Source of the DNA: Gemmatimonadota bacterium
GTDB lineage: Bacteria; Gemmatimonadota; Gemmatimonadetes; Palauibacterales; Palauibacteraceae
Direction: 5' to 3'
Assembly: GCA_022825725.1 (NCBI GenBank)
Contig: JAJDWE010000034.1
Coordinates: 1-54,133, forward strand
Length of the DNA stretch: 54,133 nt
Translations under genes and position numbers: made by a program
In this document: positions 25,344 through 33,461 of the stretch, piece after piece
How positions within the stretch are numbered: position 1 is the stretch's first letter
Layout: each line of letters starts with the position of its first letter
The notes under the pieces: generated by a model
Seen by the model: only the letters and a program-made list of their open reading frames with translations
Told to the model about the DNA's origin: nothing
The model's database searches: none

Positions 25344-25553
25344 TCATCCGCCTCCCACGAAGTGGACGAGTTCGACGCGGTCCCCCGCCTCCAGCTGCAC
25401 GCTCTCGATCTCGGGCGGACGGACGATCCGCCGGTTGAGTTCGACGACGAGCATGCGTCCATCGAGGCCGAGATCCCGGAGCAACGTCGCGACCGACGTT
25501 CCCGCGGGAACGTCCCGCTCCTTTCCGTTCACCTGTATCTGCATGATTTCCAT
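25344..25553 (-). CDS. thiS: Sulfur carrier protein ThiS
   Basis: Small ubiquitin-like sulfur carrier (69 residues) ending FVGGG, the di-glycine tail that is adenylated and thiocarboxylated for thiazole synthesis. N-terminal MQIQVNGKERDVPAGTS and LLRDLGLDGRMLVVELN match the ThiS fold. Residues VPAGTS are encoded by palindrome copy 4, which falls at the position where ThiS proteins usually have a Pro-x-Gly-turn. It is directly upstream of thiG. Start ATG at 25553; MQI three codons later is an alternative. Confidence 0.93.
   Translation of the reverse strand: MEIMQIQVNGKERDVPAGTSVATLLRDLGLDGRMLVVELNRRIVRPPEIESVQLEAGDRVELVHFVGGG
25496..25513. repeat. Palindromic repeat copy 4 (inside thiS)
   Basis: Perfect palindrome ACGTTCCCGCGGGAACGT, extending to 20 bases (25495-25514) with the flanking G and C. 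It is read in frame on the minus strand as VPAGT within thiS. Confidence 0.9.
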
Positions 25554-25568
25554 GAAGTTCGTTTCCGG

Positions 25569-26168
25569 TCAGCCATCCAGCCGGTCGAGCTGTCTGCGCA
25601 GGCCGAGCGCGGCTCGCGACGGGTCGGGCGCGGACCACACGGCCCGCCCCACCACGATGCCGTACGCTCCGGCCTCCGTCACCTCCTCGATCCGATCCGC
25701 GCCGACGCCTCCGATCGCGAGGATCGGGGGCGGACGCCGAGCGGAAGGCCGGTGAACGGCGAGCCGGTGGGCGGTCAGTCGGCGGCGGACCGCGGACACG
25801 GCGGCGGGACCGCTTCCCTCGACCCCCGGGTGCGAGAGCGTCGCGTAGATCGTGCCGAGCACGATGTAGTCGGCGCCCTCCCGGGCCGCTCGCAGTGCCC
25901 CCTCCGCGTCGTGTACGGAGGCCCCGATCGCGAGCCTCCCCGCGCACGCCCGGACCATGCGGCGCGTCTCCTCCACCCCGAGCGCGGTCCGCCCAAGTTG
26001 TACGGCCCGCGCACCCGCCGCCAGCGCCACATCGGGCCGCCCGTTCACGACGAGCCAGCCCCCGGCGCGGGACGCGATGGGGGCGAGCCGGTCCGCAACC
26101 TCGTACAGTCGCCGGGCGCTGATCCGGGCCCGCAGATGGATCGCGAGGGGGGCCGCGCGCTCCAGCAC
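25569..26168 (-). CDS. thiE: ThiE/TenI-family thiamine enzyme, N-terminus unresolved
   Basis: Thiamine-phosphate synthase or thiazole tautomerase (TenI) family. Seen: LAIHLRARISARRLYEVADRL (barrel strand 2), VNGRPDVALAAGARAVQLGR, GASVHDAEGALRAA, YIVLGTIYATLSHPGVEGSG and ILAIGGVGADRIEEVTEAGA. The usual phosphate-site Lys is replaced by SHPG and the context is thiS-thiG, so TenI is a real alternative. The GTG at 26168 is the first ordinary start but omits barrel strand 1. Family-like residues (RLPRLHVLVSERELG) continue in the same frame up to about 26288 with no usable start. An AAGGAGG site at 26307-26313 and a CTGA overlap with the fmt stop exist, but in another frame. See the finding on this junction. 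The functional gene probably runs to about 26296. Confidence 0.7.
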   Translation of the reverse strand: MLERAAPLAIHLRARISARRLYEVADRLAPIASRAGGWLVVNGRPDVALAAGARAVQLGRTALGVEETRRMVRACAGRLAIGASVHDAEGALRAAREGADYIVLGTIYATLSHPGVEGSGPAAVSAVRRRLTAHRLAVHRPSARRPPPILAIGGVGADRIEEVTEAGAYGIVVGRAVWSAPDPSRAALGLRRQLDRLDG

Positions 26169-26292
26169 GCGCTCGACCGCCGCGAGCCCGCCCGGGCCAC
26201 ACCGGTCGCCCGGGTCACGCGGGCCGTCCGGGCCGGGCGGGTCGCCCAGCTCCCGCTCGGAGACGAGGACGTGAAGTCGCGGAAGTCGTGGC

Positions 26293-27243
26293 TCAGTCGA
26301 AACGGACCTCCTTCGGATCCGGGAGGCCCCTCACCCATGCGGCCGCGCTCATGCGGCGGCGGCCGGCCGGCTTGACGGCGCCGACGGCGACCGTGCCCGA
26401 TCCCGTCGCGACGCGCAGCCCCCGGACGGGATCGAGCCGGACGACGGTGCCCGGCGCGGCTCCCGAGCGGGAACCGTCGACGCTCGGCTCGAAGCACTGC
26501 ACGGTTCTCCCGGCGAGGGCGGCGGGCGCGGCAAGCGACGTCCACGCGGCCGGCCAGGGGTCGCAGCCGCGGAGCCAGTTCGCTACCTCGGCCGCGGGGC
26601 GAGACCAGTCGATGCGCGCGGTCTCGCGGTCGAGCTTCGGCGCCCACGTCGCGCGCGCGTCGTCCTGCGCCCGCTCCACCGCCCGCCCGGACGCCAGGTC
26701 GCCGAGCACCGCGACGAGCCGTGCGCCCCCCGCCTCCGCGGCCTCCGCGTACAGTTCCCCGGCCGTCATCGCCGCCGGGATGGGGATCCGCGTCTGCCCG
26801 AGCACGGGGCCGGCGTCGAGTTCCGCGACCATGCGCTGGATGCTGATCCCGGACTCGCGGTGCCCCCGGATGATGGCCCAGTTGATGGGGGCCGCGCCGC
26901 GCAGCGCGGGCAGGAGCGATGCGTGCACGTTCAGTGATCCGAGCGGCGGCAGATCCAGCGCCGCCTGCGGGAGGAGACGGCCGTACGCCGCGACGACGGA
27001 GATGTCGGGACGCAGGCGGCGGGCGGCGGCGAGAAAGCCCTCCTCGCCGGGACGCTCGGGCTGCAGCACGGGCACTCCGGCCTCGAGCGCCCACGCTTTC
27101 ACGGGACTCGTCCGCGGACGCCTCCCACGGCCCGCGGGCCGGTCCGGGTTCGTGACGACGCCCGCGATGTCGTGCCCCGCCCCCCGCATCGCCTCCAGCG
27201 AGGGGAGTCCGAACTCCGGCGTGCCCCAGAACAGAACCCTCAT
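26293..27243 (-). CDS. fmt: Methionyl-tRNA formyltransferase
   Basis: Formylates initiator Met-tRNA with 10-formyl-THF. 316 residues, normal length. MRVLFWGTPEFGLPSLEAM is the family N-terminus. SLNVHASLLPALRGAAPINW carries the catalytic Asn and His, and AELDAGPVLGQ the catalytic Asp. The C-terminal tRNA-binding domain reads WLRGCDPWPAAWTSL. It lies 33 bases after def, the usual partner. Its last codons contain an AAGGAGG sequence that looks like a ribosome site for the next gene. Confidence 0.96.
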   Translation of the reverse strand: MRVLFWGTPEFGLPSLEAMRGAGHDIAGVVTNPDRPAGRGRRPRTSPVKAWALEAGVPVLQPERPGEEGFLAAARRLRPDISVVAAYGRLLPQAALDLPPLGSLNVHASLLPALRGAAPINWAIIRGHRESGISIQRMVAELDAGPVLGQTRIPIPAAMTAGELYAEAAEAGGARLVAVLGDLASGRAVERAQDDARATWAPKLDRETARIDWSRPAAEVANWLRGCDPWPAAWTSLAAPAALAGRTVQCFEPSVDGSRSGAAPGTVVRLDPVRGLRVATGSGTVAVGAVKPAGRRRMSAAAWVRGLPDPKEVRFD

Positions 27244-27276
27244 GGGAAGAGAACCCTCATGTCGCCCGCGGCCGCT

Positions 27277-27771
27277 TCAGTCCCGCTCCTGTTTCCGCCA
27301 CTTCGCGAGCAGGATCTTGCGCTTGAGCGGACTCACGCGATCGAGGAAGAGGATCCCGTCCAGGTGGTCCTTCTCGTGCTGGATGCAGCGGCTCAGAATG
27401 CCGTCGGCGCGGATCTCGACCGGATCCCCGTCCAGTCCGAGGCCGCGGGCGACGATGGACTCGCTCCGCTCGACCGTCTCCGACAGTCCGGGGATGCTCA
27501 GGCATCCCTCCTCCTCCTTCGCCGCGCCCTTCTCTTCGACGATCTCGGGGTTCACGAGAACGCCGGGCGGGATCTCGTCGTCGCGCACGTCGTACACGAA
27601 GAGACGGATCGGCACGCCCACCTGGGGCGCCGCGAGACCGATGCCGTCCGCGTCGTACATCGTCTCCTGCATGTCGGCGGCGAGTCGGCGGATCTCGTCG
27701 TCGATCTCCGCCACGGGCGCGCACTTCTCCCGCAGGACGGGGTCTCCGAAGATGCGGATGTCGAGGATCAC
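27277..27771 (-). CDS. def: Peptide deformylase
   Basis: Fe/Zn hydrolase removing the N-formyl group from new proteins. About 164 residues. All three motifs are present: GIGLAAPQVG (I), EEGCLSIPG (II, metal Cys) and QHEKDHLDG (III, HExxH-type metal site). N-terminus VILDIRIFGDPVLREKC. The frame is open to 28134 through yajC, but GTG at 27771 gives the family N-terminus. It precedes fmt, so formylation and deformylation are encoded together. Confidence 0.96.
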   Translation of the reverse strand: MILDIRIFGDPVLREKCAPVAEIDDEIRRLAADMQETMYDADGIGLAAPQVGVPIRLFVYDVRDDEIPPGVLVNPEIVEEKGAAKEEEGCLSIPGLSETVERSESIVARGLGLDGDPVEIRADGILSRCIQHEKDHLDGILFLDRVSPLKRKILLAKWRKQERD

Positions 27772-27827
27772 GAGGACTCGGCGAGGCGGCCGGAACCGGC
27801 GGGACGGGGGCGCCGAACCCGCGGCGG

Positions 27828-28121
27828 CTAGTTGACCTTGCCGATCTTGGAGCGCTCGACTTCGACCCGCGTGTCGCCGCTCTTGATCGTGACGATGTCG
27901 TTCGTGATGTGGACGATCTCGCCCACGATGCCGCCGATCGTCGAAACCCTGTCCCCCCGCTTCAGGTTCTTGACCATCTCCTGGTGCTCCTTCTGCTGCT
28001 TCCGCTGCGGCCGGAAGAAGATGAAGTAGAAGATGGCGATGAACCCGAACATCATCATCATGGTGGCGGCCGGATTCGCCGTCCCTCCCTCGGGAGCGCC
28101 CATGAGGTTCAGCATCAGCAT
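27828..28121 (-). CDS. yajC: Preprotein translocase subunit YajC
   Basis: Small SecDF-associated membrane protein (97 residues). One transmembrane helix (MMMFGFIAIFYFIFF) is followed at once by the basic RPQRKQQKEHQE stretch and the conserved LKRGDRVSTIGGIVGEIVHI domain, the hallmark of YajC. ATG at 28121 overlaps the tgt stop by 7 bases. tgt-yajC adjacency is a widespread arrangement; secD/secF are not in the window. Confidence 0.95.
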   Translation of the reverse strand: MLMLNLMGAPEGGTANPAATMMMMFGFIAIFYFIFFRPQRKQQKEHQEMVKNLKRGDRVSTIGGIVGEIVHITNDIVTIKSGDTRVEVERSKIGKVN

Positions 28122-29305
28122 GGTCCGTCCTCACCTTCCTGTTCGGTCGCGGGGCGCGGGGAGCCGCGCCGGTAGGTCGCGAGCCAGTCGTCGGCCCAGC
28201 GGTCGTAGTCGCCCCGCAGGATCGCCGCGCGCGCGTGGGAAGTCAATCGGATCAGGAAGCGCACGTTGTGCAGCGAGAGGAGCCGCAGGCCGAGCAGTTC
28301 GCCGCTCACGAAGAGGTGCCGCAGGTAGGCGCGGCTGTAGTCGGTGCAGCAGGGGCCGTCGCACGTCTCGTCGAGCGGCGCGGGGTCGGATGCGAAGCGC
28401 GCACCCTTGATGTTGAGGGTGCCCTCGGCCGTGAAGGCGGTGCCGTTCCGGCCGTTCCGGGTCGGCGCCACGCAGTCGAACATGTCCACGCCGCGCCGCA
28501 CCGCCTCGATGACGTCGTCGGGATAGCCGACGCCCATCAGGTAGCGGGGCCGGTCGGGGGGGAGGACGGGTTCGATGGCGTCGAGCACGCGGTGCGTCAC
28601 GTCCTTCTCCTCGCCCACGGAGAGTCCGCCGATCCCGACGCCCGGCCACTCGCCCATCGCGAGCGTGCGTTCGACGGATTCGAGGCGAAGGTTCTCGCAG
28701 GAGGCGCCCTGGACGATGGGAAAGAGGAGGCCGTCTTCGTCCGGATGCGCATCCCGGTGCGCTTCGTGACTCGCCCGGCACCGCGCCAGCCAGGCGAGCG
28801 TGCGTTCTACCGCGGTCCGCGCGGCCTCGGGGGAGGACTCCGCGGGGGGACATTCGTCGAACGCCATGCGGATGTCGGAGCCGATCGCGGCCTGGATCTC
28901 CATCGAGAGTTCAGGCGTGAGCCGGTGCAGGCTCCCGTCCAGGTGGCTGCGGAAGGTGACGCCGTCGTCGTCGATCCGGTTGATGCGGGCGAGCGAGAAG
29001 ACCTGGAACCCGCCCGAGTCGGTGAGGATGGGACCGTCCCATCCCATGAAACGGTGGAGTCCGCCGAGCTCCCGGAGCACGCGCGTGCCGGGCCTCAGGT
29101 AGAGGTGATAGGCGTTCCCGAGCAGGACCTCGACCCCCGCGTCGCGGAGTTCCCCGGGGGTGAGCGATTTCACCGTCCCGAGCGTCCCGACCGGCATGAA
29201 GCACGGGGTGTGGATCGTGCCGCGCGACAGGCGGAGCGTCGCGGCGCGCGCCCGCCCGCTCGTCCCCTCGACGAGAAAGCGCCCGGCGTCCCCGGGCGCC
29301 GTCAC
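28115..29305 (-). CDS. tgt: tRNA-guanine (queuine) transglycosylase
   Basis: Exchanges guanine-34 for preQ1 in GUN tRNAs. 396 residues with a TIM barrel: GTIHTPCFMPVGTLGTVK, LLGNAYHLYLRPG, ILTDSGGFQVFSL (catalytic-type Asp), MAFDECPPAE and VGIGGLSVGE. GRNGTAFTAEGTLNIK is the substrate region. The zinc site is unusual: TCDGPCCTDYSRAYLRHL, with Cys at positions 1, 5 and 6, where CxCxxC is canonical; the later His is present (LSLHNVRFL). GTG at 29305 is 10 bases after queA. Together with queA it forms a queuosine pair. Confidence 0.94.
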   Translation of the reverse strand: MTAPGDAGRFLVEGTSGRARAATLRLSRGTIHTPCFMPVGTLGTVKSLTPGELRDAGVEVLLGNAYHLYLRPGTRVLRELGGLHRFMGWDGPILTDSGGFQVFSLARINRIDDDGVTFRSHLDGSLHRLTPELSMEIQAAIGSDIRMAFDECPPAESSPEAARTAVERTLAWLARCRASHEAHRDAHPDEDGLLFPIVQGASCENLRLESVERTLAMGEWPGVGIGGLSVGEEKDVTHRVLDAIEPVLPPDRPRYLMGVGYPDDVIEAVRRGVDMFDCVAPTRNGRNGTAFTAEGTLNIKGARFASDPAPLDETCDGPCCTDYSRAYLRHLFVSGELLGLRLLSLHNVRFLIRLTSHARAAILRGDYDRWADDWLATYRRGSPRPATEQEGEDGPC

Positions 29306-29315
29306 GGGGTCGTTC

Positions 29316-30476
29316 TCATGTGATGACCATCGCGTCGCCGTAGGAATAGAAGCGGTATCGCTCGCGGATCGCGTGCGCGTAGGCCTCGAGCGTGAGTTCC
29401 CGGCCCGCGAATGCCGCGACGAGCATGAGCAGGCTCGAGCGAGGAAGGTGGAAGTTCGTCACGAGCGCGTCCACGGCGCGGAAGGTGTACGGGGGACGGA
29501 TGAAGAGGTCCGTCCAGCCCCGCCCCGGTGCGAAGGGGCCGCCCGCGGGGGGGCCGCCGCCCCTGCCGCCGCCGCCCGCGACGACGGTCTCCAGCACGCG
29601 GCAGGAGGTCGTCCCGACGGCGAACACGCGCCCGCCCGCCGCGCGCGCCGCGTTCAGCGCCTCGGCCGCGTCCGGCGAGAAGCTGTACGCCTCGGGGGCG
29701 ACCTCGTGCTCGTCGATCCGGTCGGCGGTCACGGGGCGGAAGGTGCCGAACCCGACGTGGAGCGTGAGGGACACGAGACGGACGCCGCGGGCCTCGATCG
29801 CAGCGAGCGTCTCCGGGGTGAAATGAAGTCCCGCCGTCGGGGCGGCGACGCTCCCGGCCGGCGCCGCGTACACGGTCTGGTAACGCTCCCGGTCCTCGGC
29901 ATCGTCGCACGCGCGCCAGGCCCCGTCCCGACCCGCGTCCGGTACGTCGGGGGCGTCGCGGACGATGTACGGCGGGAGGGGGACGCGGCCGTGGCGCTGG
30001 ATCAGGCTCCACGGGTCGTCGTCGCCGGCCAGCCGCACGAGGCGGGTGCCGTCGGGGGCGGAGTCGAGGATCTCGACGGCGAACCCGTCCGCGATGTCCA
30101 CCGTGCGGCCGGGCTTGAGCTTGCCGCCGGGGCGGACCATGGCGCGCCAGAGGCGGGTGTCCGCTTCGTCGAAGGGGGCGAACGGATGGAGCGCGTCGGA
30201 CTCGGGGCGGACGAGGAGGATCTCGGCGCGGGCGCCGGTCGGCTTGCGGCCCAGCAGCCGGGCCGGGAAGACGCGGCTGTCGTTGACGACGACGGCATCG
30301 CCGGCGCGGAGCCGCTCGAGCAGCGCGGGGAAAGCCGCGTCCGTGAAGCGGCGCCGCGCGCGGTCCAGCACGAGGAGACGGCTGGCGTCGCGCCGGGCGG
30401 CCGGGCGGGCCGCGATCAGCTCGGCCGGCAGCTCGTAGTCGTACGCCTCCGTCCGGCCCGCCCGCTCATCCGTCAT
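29316..30476 (-). CDS. queA: S-adenosylmethionine:tRNA ribosyltransferase-isomerase QueA
   Basis: Converts preQ1-34 in tRNA to epoxyqueuosine using the ribosyl part of SAM. About 386 residues. Family N-terminus [71 protein letters not shown] and [18 protein letters not shown]. The ATG at 30476 overlaps the ruvB end by 11 bases; a second ATG five codons upstream is less likely. A Gly-rich insertion ([15 protein letters not shown]) lies in the middle of the protein. Confidence 0.95.
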   Translation of the reverse strand: MTDERAGRTEAYDYELPAELIAARPAARRDASRLLVLDRARRRFTDAAFPALLERLRAGDAVVVNDSRVFPARLLGRKPTGARAEILLVRPESDALHPFAPFDEADTRLWRAMVRPGGKLKPGRTVDIADGFAVEILDSAPDGTRLVRLAGDDDPWSLIQRHGRVPLPPYIVRDAPDVPDAGRDGAWRACDDAEDRERYQTVYAAPAGSVAAPTAGLHFTPETLAAIEARGVRLVSLTLHVGFGTFRPVTADRIDEHEVAPEAYSFSPDAAEALNAARAAGGRVFAVGTTSCRVLETVVAGGGGRGGGPPAGGPFAPGRGWTDLFIRPPYTFRAVDALVTNFHLPRSSLLMLVAAFAGRELTLEAYAHAIRERYRFYSYGDAMVIT

Positions 30477-31614
30477 CGCCGAACAGCGCACCCTGTGACC
30501 CGCCCTCCGACCCCTCCCGGTCGCTCGGGAGGGCGTAACCGAAGCGCTCGTACGCCTTCCGGGTGGCCACGCGGCCGCGTGACGTGCGCTGCATGTACCC
30601 GTTCTGGATCAGGTACGGCTCGTAGACCTCCTCGAGCGTCCCCGCGTCCTCCCCCACGGCGACCGCGAGGGAGGCGAGTCCCACCGGCCCCCCGTCGAAG
30701 GTCTCGATGATCGCCTTCAGCACGCGCGCGTCCATCTCGTCGAGGCCGTACTCGTCGACGTTGAGCAGCGTGAGGCCCTTCTCCGCCGTCCCGGAATCGA
30801 TCTGGCCGTCGCTTCGCACCTGCGCGTAGTCGCGGACGCGGCGCAGGAGGCGGTTCGCGATCCGGGGGGTGCCGCGGGCGCGGCGGGCGATCTCCCCGGC
30901 GCCCCCGGGCGTGATCGGGATGTCGAGGAGGCTCGCGGAGCGGGTGACGATGCGCGCGAGTTCCTCCGGCGGGTAGTAGCCGAGGCGCTCGATGACGCCG
31001 AAGCGCGCGCGCATCGGGGCGGTCAGGAGCCCGAAACGGGTCGTCGCGCCCACGAGCGTGAAGCGCTCGAGCTTCATCGAGAACGTCTCCACCCGGGGCC
31101 CGTCGCCGAGCCGGATCTCGATGCGGTAGTCCTCCATCGCCGGATAGAGGAACTCCTCGATCACGGGCCGGAGACGGTGGATCTCGTCGATGAAGAGGAT
31201 CCCGCGCGGCGGGAGGTTCGTAAGCAGGCCCGCGAGGTCGCCCGGCTTCTCGAGCACGGGGCCGGAGGTGAGCTTGATCCCGACGCCGAGTTCGTCCGCA
31301 AGGAGGAGGGCGAGCGTCGTCTTCCCGAGGCCCGGCGGGCCGTAGAAGAGGGTGTGGTCGAGCGCCTCCTCGCGACCCAGCGCCGCCTCCACGAAGACGG
31401 AGAGGCTCTCCTTGACCCGCGCCTGTCCGATGAACTCGTCGAGCCGCCGCGGGCGCAGCGAGGCGTCCGGGCGCTCGTCGCTCTCGAGCACCTCCGGCGT
31501 CGTGATCTCCGTGCGCGGACGGGCGTCGCCCCCGGCGCCCGCATCGCCCCCGGCGCCCGGGTCGCCCGCGTTCCGCGTGTCGCCGGATCGGCCCGGCGGC
31601 CCCGACGCGGTCAT
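30466..31614 (-). CDS. ruvB: Holliday junction branch-migration ATPase RuvB
   Basis: AAA+ motor that drives branch migration with RuvA. 382 residues, with an extra Gly/Asp-rich N-terminal stretch of about 30. Seen: [18 protein letters not shown], Walker [21 protein letters not shown], Walker [29 protein letters not shown] and the C-terminal winged helix ([17 protein letters not shown]). ATG at 31614 overlaps the ruvA stop (ATGA). Confidence 0.97.
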   Translation of the reverse strand: MTASGPPGRSGDTRNAGDPGAGGDAGAGGDARPRTEITTPEVLESDERPDASLRPRRLDEFIGQARVKESLSVFVEAALGREEALDHTLFYGPPGLGKTTLALLLADELGVGIKLTSGPVLEKPGDLAGLLTNLPPRGILFIDEIHRLRPVIEEFLYPAMEDYRIEIRLGDGPRVETFSMKLERFTLVGATTRFGLLTAPMRARFGVIERLGYYPPEELARIVTRSASLLDIPITPGGAGEIARRARGTPRIANRLLRRVRDYAQVRSDGQIDSGTAEKGLTLLNVDEYGLDEMDARVLKAIIETFDGGPVGLASLAVAVGEDAGTLEEVYEPYLIQNGYMQRTSRGRVATRKAYERFGYALPSDREGSEGGSQGALFGDDG

Positions 31615-32213
31615 ACGTGCTGCAGCGCGCGGCGCACGAGTTCCTCGGCCCCGACGTCGGGGTCCTCGCCCGCTTCCGCGAGTCCCTGCAGGGCGCGGCT
31701 GACGGCGTTCTCGCTCTGGGAGCGCGGGTAGCCGAGGCCGCGCAGCGCCTGCACGGCCGCCGCGGCGACCCCGCCGCCCGGCACGGCGTCGTCGCCCATG
31801 TCGCCGAGGTCGTCGAGCTTGTCGCTGAGTTCGATCACGATGCGTTCGGCCGTCTTCTTGCCGACGCCGCTCACGGTCTGGAGCGTGCGATGGTCCTTCG
31901 CCCGGATCGCGCGCACGACGCGTTCGGGCCGAAGCGCGCCCAGGATCGCGAGCGCGAGCCGGGGGCCCACGCCGCTCGGGACGCGCAGCCGCTGGAAGAG
32001 TTCGCGGTCGCCCGGCGTCTCGAAGCCGAACAGCTCGAAGGCGTCGTCGCGCACGACGAGGACGGTGTGCAGTTCGACCTCGGATCCCTCGGGCGGAAGA
32101 CGCCCAGCGAGCCCGAGCGGCACGCCGACCTCATAGCCGACGCCGTCGCCCGTGAGGACCTCGACGGCGCCCTCCGCGCGCCCGATGAGTTCACCCCGGA
32201 GACGCCGGATCAC
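31611..32213 (-). CDS. ruvA: Holliday junction DNA helicase subunit RuvA
   Basis: Tetrameric junction-binding protein for RuvB. About 200 residues: [19 protein letters not shown] (OB fold), [14 protein letters not shown] and [20 protein letters not shown] (two helix-hairpin-helix motifs), and the C-terminal RuvB-binding domain ([19 protein letters not shown]). The frame is open far upstream, but the GTG at 32213 overlapping the ruvC stop (GTGA) gives the family N-terminus. Confidence 0.96.
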   Translation of the reverse strand: MIRRLRGELIGRAEGAVEVLTGDGVGYEVGVPLGLAGRLPPEGSEVELHTVLVVRDDAFELFGFETPGDRELFQRLRVPSGVGPRLALAILGALRPERVVRAIRAKDHRTLQTVSGVGKKTAERIVIELSDKLDDLGDMGDDAVPGGGVAAAAVQALRGLGYPRSQSENAVSRALQGLAEAGEDPDVGAEELVRRALQHV

Positions 32214-32692
32214 CGGATCGGTCCGCCGAGGAGGTGGCAGAGCGCGACCGCGCACCCGTCCGCCGCATCCGCCGGACGCGGCGGCTCGCCGAGCCGCAGG
32301 TGGTGCTTGACCATGAACCCGACCTGTTCCTTGCTCGCGGCGCCGGTCCCAACGACGCGCTTCTTGACTTCGCGCGGCGCATACTCGTGCACCGGAAGCT
32401 CGCGGAGCGCGGCGGCAAGCACGAGGACGCCCCTGGCGTGCCCGAGCACGAGCGCGGTGCGCGCGTTCCGCCCGTGAAAGGCGCTCTCGATCGCCACGCA
32501 AGTCGGCTCCAACCGGTCGATGAGTTCGAGCGCCGCGTTGTGGATGTCCACGAGACGCTGCGGGAGGTCCTCTCCGCGCGGCCGCACGACGCCGCACTCG
32601 ATGAGGCGATACGCGGGCCCTCCCGGGCGGCGCCCTTCGACGAAGCCGTATCCGGTCGCCCGCGTGCCGGGGTCTACGCCCAGCACCTTCAG
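32210..32692 (-). CDS. ruvC: Holliday junction resolvase RuvC
   Basis: Dimeric endonuclease that cuts Holliday junctions. About 160 residues. Acidic active site: Asp in KVLGVDPGTRATGYG, Glu in CVAIESAFHGRN and two Asp in PADAADGCAVALCHL. The best N-terminus (L/M)KVLGVDPG begins with CTG at 32692, overlapping the yebC stop (CTGA) and placing the first Asp at residue 7 as in E. coli. A GTG two codons later would shorten it by two residues. The frame is open upstream but contains only yebC shadow sequence. Confidence 0.94.
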   Translation of the reverse strand: MKVLGVDPGTRATGYGFVEGRRPGGPAYRLIECGVVRPRGEDLPQRLVDIHNAALELIDRLEPTCVAIESAFHGRNARTALVLGHARGVLVLAAALRELPVHEYAPREVKKRVVGTGAASKEQVGFMVKHHLRLGEPPRPADAADGCAVALCHLLGGPIR

Positions 32693-33441
32693 GGGGCTTC
32701 CCAGTCCGCCCCCTCCGCCTCCTCCAGATCCACGTTCGTATTCACCTTCAGCACGTCGTCGTGCTCGTCGAGCGCGTGCAGGACGGCGAGCACCTTCTCC
32801 GCGTCGCGCCCCTCCAGTTTCACCGTGTTGCCGGGCACCATCGCGAGTTCCGCCTCCTCGACCGGAACGCCGGCGTCGCGCATCGCGCCGAGCACGTCGT
32901 GGAAGTCCGGCGCCGCCGTCGTCACGACGAACGTCCCGTCCTCGGACTCGAAGTTCTCCGCCCCCGCCTCGAGCGCCGCGTCGAGCACCGCCTCCTCGTC
33001 GCACTCGTCGGCGGACACGAGGATCTGGCCCTTGCGTTCGAACAACCACGCGACGGAACCGCTCTGGCCCAGGTTGCCGCCCCGCTTGTCGAGCAGGTGC
33101 CGGAGTTCGGCCAGCGTGCGCCGGGGATTATCCGTCAGGCACTCGAGGTAGAGCGCGGCGCCGCCCGGCGCGTAGCCCTCGTGCGTGACCTCCTCGAAGC
33201 TCGCGCCCGGCAGATCCCCCGTCCCGCGGCGCACCGCGCGATCGATGTTGTCGGCCGGCATCCGCTGGCTCTTCGCGTTGTCGATCGCGGTCCGCAGGCG
33301 CGGATTGAAGTCCGGATCTCCTCCGCCTTCCCGCGCCGCCACGGCGATTTCGCGACCGAGCTTGGAGAAGAGCTTCCCCTTCGCCTTGTCGGTCACCGCC
33401 TTCTGGCGCTTGATCTTCGACCACTTCGAATGGCCCGCCAC
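32689..33441 (-). CDS. yebC: YebC/PmpR family translation or transcription factor
   Basis: 250-residue YebC-family protein; family members bind DNA or act at the ribosome on difficult proline stretches (TACO1-like). N-terminus MAGHSKWSKIKRQKAVTDK and the blocks LGREIAVAAREGGGDP, AIDNAKSQRMPADNIDRAV, EVTHEGYAPGGAALYLECLTDN and GGNLGQSGSVAWLFERKG are diagnostic. Starts 20 bases after the EF-G-like gene; it is the usual neighbour of ruvC. Confidence 0.96.
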   Translation of the reverse strand: MAGHSKWSKIKRQKAVTDKAKGKLFSKLGREIAVAAREGGGDPDFNPRLRTAIDNAKSQRMPADNIDRAVRRGTGDLPGASFEEVTHEGYAPGGAALYLECLTDNPRRTLAELRHLLDKRGGNLGQSGSVAWLFERKGQILVSADECDEEAVLDAALEAGAENFESEDGTFVVTTAAPDFHDVLGAMRDAGVPVEEAELAMVPGNTVKLEGRDAEKVLAVLHALDEHDDVLKVNTNVDLEEAEGADWEAP

Positions 33442-33461
33442 CGGCTACCGCCCGCTCGTTT

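Noticed and set aside
26293..26313. prfB-like programmed frameshift fusing Fmt to ThiE
   Set aside because: A Shine-Dalgarno-like AAGGAGG precedes the UGA, but the P-site codon GAC cannot re-pair in the +1 frame and the spacing is too long; a coupled start with one lost base is simpler.
27772..28134. N-terminal extension of peptide deformylase over yajC
   Set aside because: The residues are an out-of-frame reading of yajC; the deformylase N-terminus begins at the GTG at 27771.
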